Of a DNA stretch of 64,000 bases, positions 61,039 through 64,000 are shown in pieces. Each line of letters starts with the position of its first letter. The first letter of the stretch is position 1. This stretch comes from Cylicocyclus nassatus (lineage: Eukaryota; Nematoda; Chromadorea; Rhabditida; Strongylidae), in contig CATQJL010000112.1 in assembly GCA_958299035.1 (NCBI GenBank), positions 12,252,880 to 12,316,879 of the forward strand, given 5' to 3'. The position numbers and the translations under genes are program-made. The notes beneath the pieces were generated by a model. The model ran no database searches. It saw only the letters and a program-made list of their open reading frames with translations, and was not told where the DNA came from.

Positions 61039-61770
61039 AGGTTGAACCGAAAGTTCGTTCACACCATTTTCAAAAAATCATAACTTCTTTCCGTCACGAC
61101 GATTTTGCGCATTTCAAGTTTTATTAGAAAGAGTAAAGCATGTAGTTTCCATTAGTCCCTTGGCTACTTTCCAGCATGTTCAGATTGCAGAGATAAAAAT
61201 GAAAGAACGAAAACATCCGAAATTCGGAATTTTTGAGAAACAATTCCAAAAATCTAGACACTGCCCGATAAAATCCAGAAAAGCCATTATCCTAATTTTT
61301 CTTATATCTGATTACTAACTGAGTCAAGTTTGTGCTAATCGAGGTCTTCTTTCAGAAGTTATGATTTTTTGGAAAAAATTCCGAAAAATCACTTTCCTAA
61401 GAATTCCTGAGAAATTGATTTTTCGGCATTTTTTTTTCAAAAAATCATAATTTTTGAAAGAAGAGCTCGATCAGCACAAACTTTACTCATTTAGTAATCA
61501 AATATAAGAACAATTAGGATAATGGCTTTTCTGGATTTTATCGGGCAGTGTCTAGATTTTTGGAATTGTTTCTCAAAAATTCCGAATTTCGGATGTTTTC
61601 GTTCTTTCATTTTTATCTCTGCAATCTGAACACGATGGAAAGCCTCCAGGAGACTGTTAGAAACTACATACTTTACGCTTTTTAATAAAATTTAAATTGC
61701 GCAAAATCGTCGTGACGGAAAGAAGTTATAATTTTTTGAAAATGGTGCGAACGAACTTTCGGTTCAACCT
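61039..61770. mobile_element. Mariner-like palindromic element (family A)
   Basis: Ends AGGTTGAACCGAAAGTTCGT, inverted. The arms are almost identical across most of 360 bp, including AAAAATCATAACTTCTTTCC and CCAGAAAAGCCATTATCCTA. The centre carries AGAAGTTATGATTTTTTGG and its complement. TA-rich flanks. The best-preserved family A copy. Confidence 0.92.
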
Positions 61771-62364
61771 AATATAATTATGTCCGTTATTGCACACACA
61801 TTCCATCTTCGGCCGCACAATCCTGAAATTCCCATCAAACCGCAAGGGTCTAACCGATTGTTATGTCTTACATCACTTCGAAGAGAGTTCTACGCAAAAA
61901 GAGTTCATCTTGCCTTTATCTATAGTTAGTTTTTTGGGATCAAGCCAGGGTCAAGCCAGCTAGCTTCCACCCGCAGGCTCGTTGACAACAAAAAAAGGGG
62001 TCTATCAATCTAGATGAAGCAAAATTCTGCTGTCTAGTCGTCTTTGATTGATTATTCCTTATCTGCTATTTAGCAGATTTTACGGGACTGAGTCTCCTAG
62101 TTCGCTCCTACGTGCGCATTTAACTTCCGTTGTGTTTGAGACTAACTGGCATTGTATTATGCTGTTTCTTTTTCTTTTCCTATACCTCACAGTGTAGAAG
62201 TAAAGTAAAGTATGTGAAGTAAATTACCGCAAACATTAGTTGAAGAATTGCCTGTTTCAAGTCCAGGATGAGAAGACCAAATATGATGTTGTACATTGAC
62301 ACACATGATCATATGAAATGACTCTACTGTGGGAATTTTGAGCGAGAAATGGTCAGAGCTCAAA
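61771..62364. other. Nothing recognised
   Basis: AT-rich DNA without gene or repeat evidence. Confidence 0.35.
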
Positions 62365-62949
62365 TCAGCCATATTAAACAAGTTATATGCCATCGGATTT
62401 ACTTTGAAACGCTGATCTCAAATACACTTTTATTGTCTGCCGAACGAGCGTCTGGAAGAAATTACGAGCGTTCAAATGTGCGCTTTCCTGGCGCTACTCA
62501 CGCAGTAGTTTCGAAAACATTCATTTGCTGGTGAATGTGCTTCTTCCTTGTAATATAATTCTCATAATGAATTTAACTACGCGCCCTCAGGCTGCCTTGC
62601 AAAGCCATGTACGTTGGGACCCGGATAATTTTCATATATAAACGCTTATAACTCCTTCCATATAGTCACTCGGCAGATAGTAAACATATACCCTATTTTC
62701 AGGTGTATAAGCCGCATCCTTTTCACTCTAAAGGCGAACAAGCCAAAAGACTGACTGTCATCATGGAGCGCGTTAAGTGAGAGCAGTATGCGATAAGGCG
62801 ACCGCTTCGCGAGACATATGCGCGGCGGCACGCCTGGGTCTGCTCGCGTTTAGAGCAAAAAGGGTGCGGCTTATACACCTGAAAATAGGGTACTTGAAAT
62901 CAGTGTTACATGGTGAGCCGATGAGATGTAGCTTGTTTGGAATGGCTGG
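62365..62949. mobile_element. Diverged palindromic element containing family E copy 2
   Basis: Left TCAGCCATATTAAACAAG...GCTGATCTCAAAT and, at the right end, the diverged complement (62895-62949). Nested inside is the 27-bp perfect inverted repeat starting TACCCTATTTTCAGGTG (62689-62715 and 62866-62892). Confidence 0.7.
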
Positions 62950-63498
62950 GTTACGTTTTCCCTATTTCCTCGTGTGTATACTTTTAGGCTAGTAATTCTT
63001 TTGCTTTTTTTGAAAAGGGTAGAAATGTAACTCCGGGAAGGGGGGGGGGGGGGGGTAGCATCATTGACGCAGTGATGTCTTGAACAATTACTTTCAACTA
63101 CTGTGGCTTTGGCCAGTCATCCTTCGCGTGCCCGTGCATTCGACACTGTCACTTTCATTTACTCACGAAGTAAGTAAGAAAGTTAACAGTTGAGAAGAAG
63201 ATAAAAGCGCGAGACAAACGTTGTTTGTTCCCTGTCAAATGCTCGATATCAAGCGCTAAAAGCGACGCAAGCCACTGGCCCCTACTGTACGGTGAACCTC
63301 ACTCTACTCTTCCAATGTTTGAAGCTTGCAACCATGCAGCTATGCCATGCTTGATGTTCTAGCTTAACCAGTCGTGAAAATCCTTTCGCAGACTTTCGAG
63401 TCTGTGCACTGAGAACGGAAAAACACTATGATTGATAACGGAAGTTCATGAAAGAGAAGATATATGCCACTTTCTGCGTGACAGCTATATGTAGGCTG
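62950..63498. other. Nothing recognised apart from a G16 run
   Basis: G16 at 63040-63055. No supported exon. Confidence 0.4.
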
Positions 63499-63791
63499 TA
63501 CCAGCCAGCATCGGTTATGCGACGTCGCGCCTGCGGCAACTTGCGACGATGCGGTGTGACGCGTTCAAACTGGGTAGGAGAACGAAATCCGCCAGTGGGC
63601 CGCCTCCGCGGACTGCTGGTCCTGGAACGACATGCAAAAACACTGCGAAAGGACCAGTTGGCCGCAAAAGGCGGCTCAAACTGGCGGTTTTTGTTCCCCT
63701 ACCCGTTCAAACTCTGCTACGCGTTAAGGAACGTTGCATGCGACGGTGCATCGTTACAAATCATACTGGTACAGGGCCGATGCTGGCTGAT
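63499..63791. mobile_element. GC-rich foldback repeat
   Basis: ACCAGCCAGCATCGG at the left and CCGATGCTGGCTGAT at the right, with inner inverted blocks GGGTAGGAGAACGAAATCCG and its diverged complement, and GGTCCT/AGGACC near the centre (about 63645). The long open frames crossing it are palindrome artefacts. Confidence 0.72.
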
Positions 63792-64000
63792 CCTATACAC
63801 CCTTCGGCTCCGACCGCGAATACAGTAACGGGACAAGTTTTGCGAATAATGCACTCCCGATCCTAATCCTCATGTAGCGAGCCGCAGTAGCGGATGTCGA
63901 AACAGAAAAGCAGCATCCAGTGGAGCTTAGGGTAGGAAGAACGCCTGAAAAAAGAAATCAAAATCATTCTTGCATTATCTATTCATGAGCAATAATATAG

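Noticed and set aside
63448..63866. Two overlapping frames of 126 and 105 codons
   Set aside because: Explained by the GC-rich foldback at 63499-63791; not receptor exons.

Overview
The window reads as nuclear DNA of a clade V parasitic nematode (strongylid or hookworm-like). Three things suggest this. A split gene with short exons encodes a levamisole-type nicotinic acetylcholine receptor subunit. RTE-type non-LTR and Ty3/Gypsy-type LTR retrotransposons are present. AT-rich non-coding DNA is packed with mono-G/C runs and long palindromic transposon derivatives. No bacterial-style gene arrangement, rRNA, tRNA or CRISPR array is visible.

Layout: 1-2263 is a decayed minus-strand RTE copy running off the left edge and interrupted by a hAT-like MITE. 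2264-9388 is gene-free and holds an (AC)n tract, a foldback element with minisatellite arms (6369-6911) and a 1.2 kb palindrome (6952-8148). 9389-17682 is a nest of four back-to-back mariner-like palindromes. One carries a TTAA-flanked piggyBac-like MITE in its loop, and another has been split by a 5.0 kb Gypsy-type LTR retrotransposon (12418-17425, minus strand, 5-bp target duplication, nearly identical LTRs). 20128-21029 is a further palindrome.

From about 21251 to 26762 on the minus strand there are at least six exons of an unrecognised coiled-coil protein gene. One of its coding exons has been cut in two by a 5'-truncated but ORF-intact RTE insertion (23266-25583, plus strand, 11-bp target duplication). 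27-53 kb has no convincing gene and is a dense collection of inverted-repeat elements of several families, a Helitron-like end, and a periodic CCGCCC-type degenerate repeat at 41-43 kb.

At 54036-59757 (plus strand) lie seven exons, about 235 codons, of the N-terminal ligand-binding domain of a Cys-loop acetylcholine receptor subunit, probably unc-29-like. The transmembrane part must lie beyond 64000 or was not found. Its upstream region carries a tandem duplication of about 170 bp that includes two TATA-like boxes. Its introns, and the DNA after the last exon seen, hold further palindromic elements.

The dominant theme is transposable-element layering: long palindromes of TC/mariner type, MITEs with diagnostic target duplications (TTAA, 8 bp, TA), and retrotransposon insertions whose nesting gives a relative chronology.
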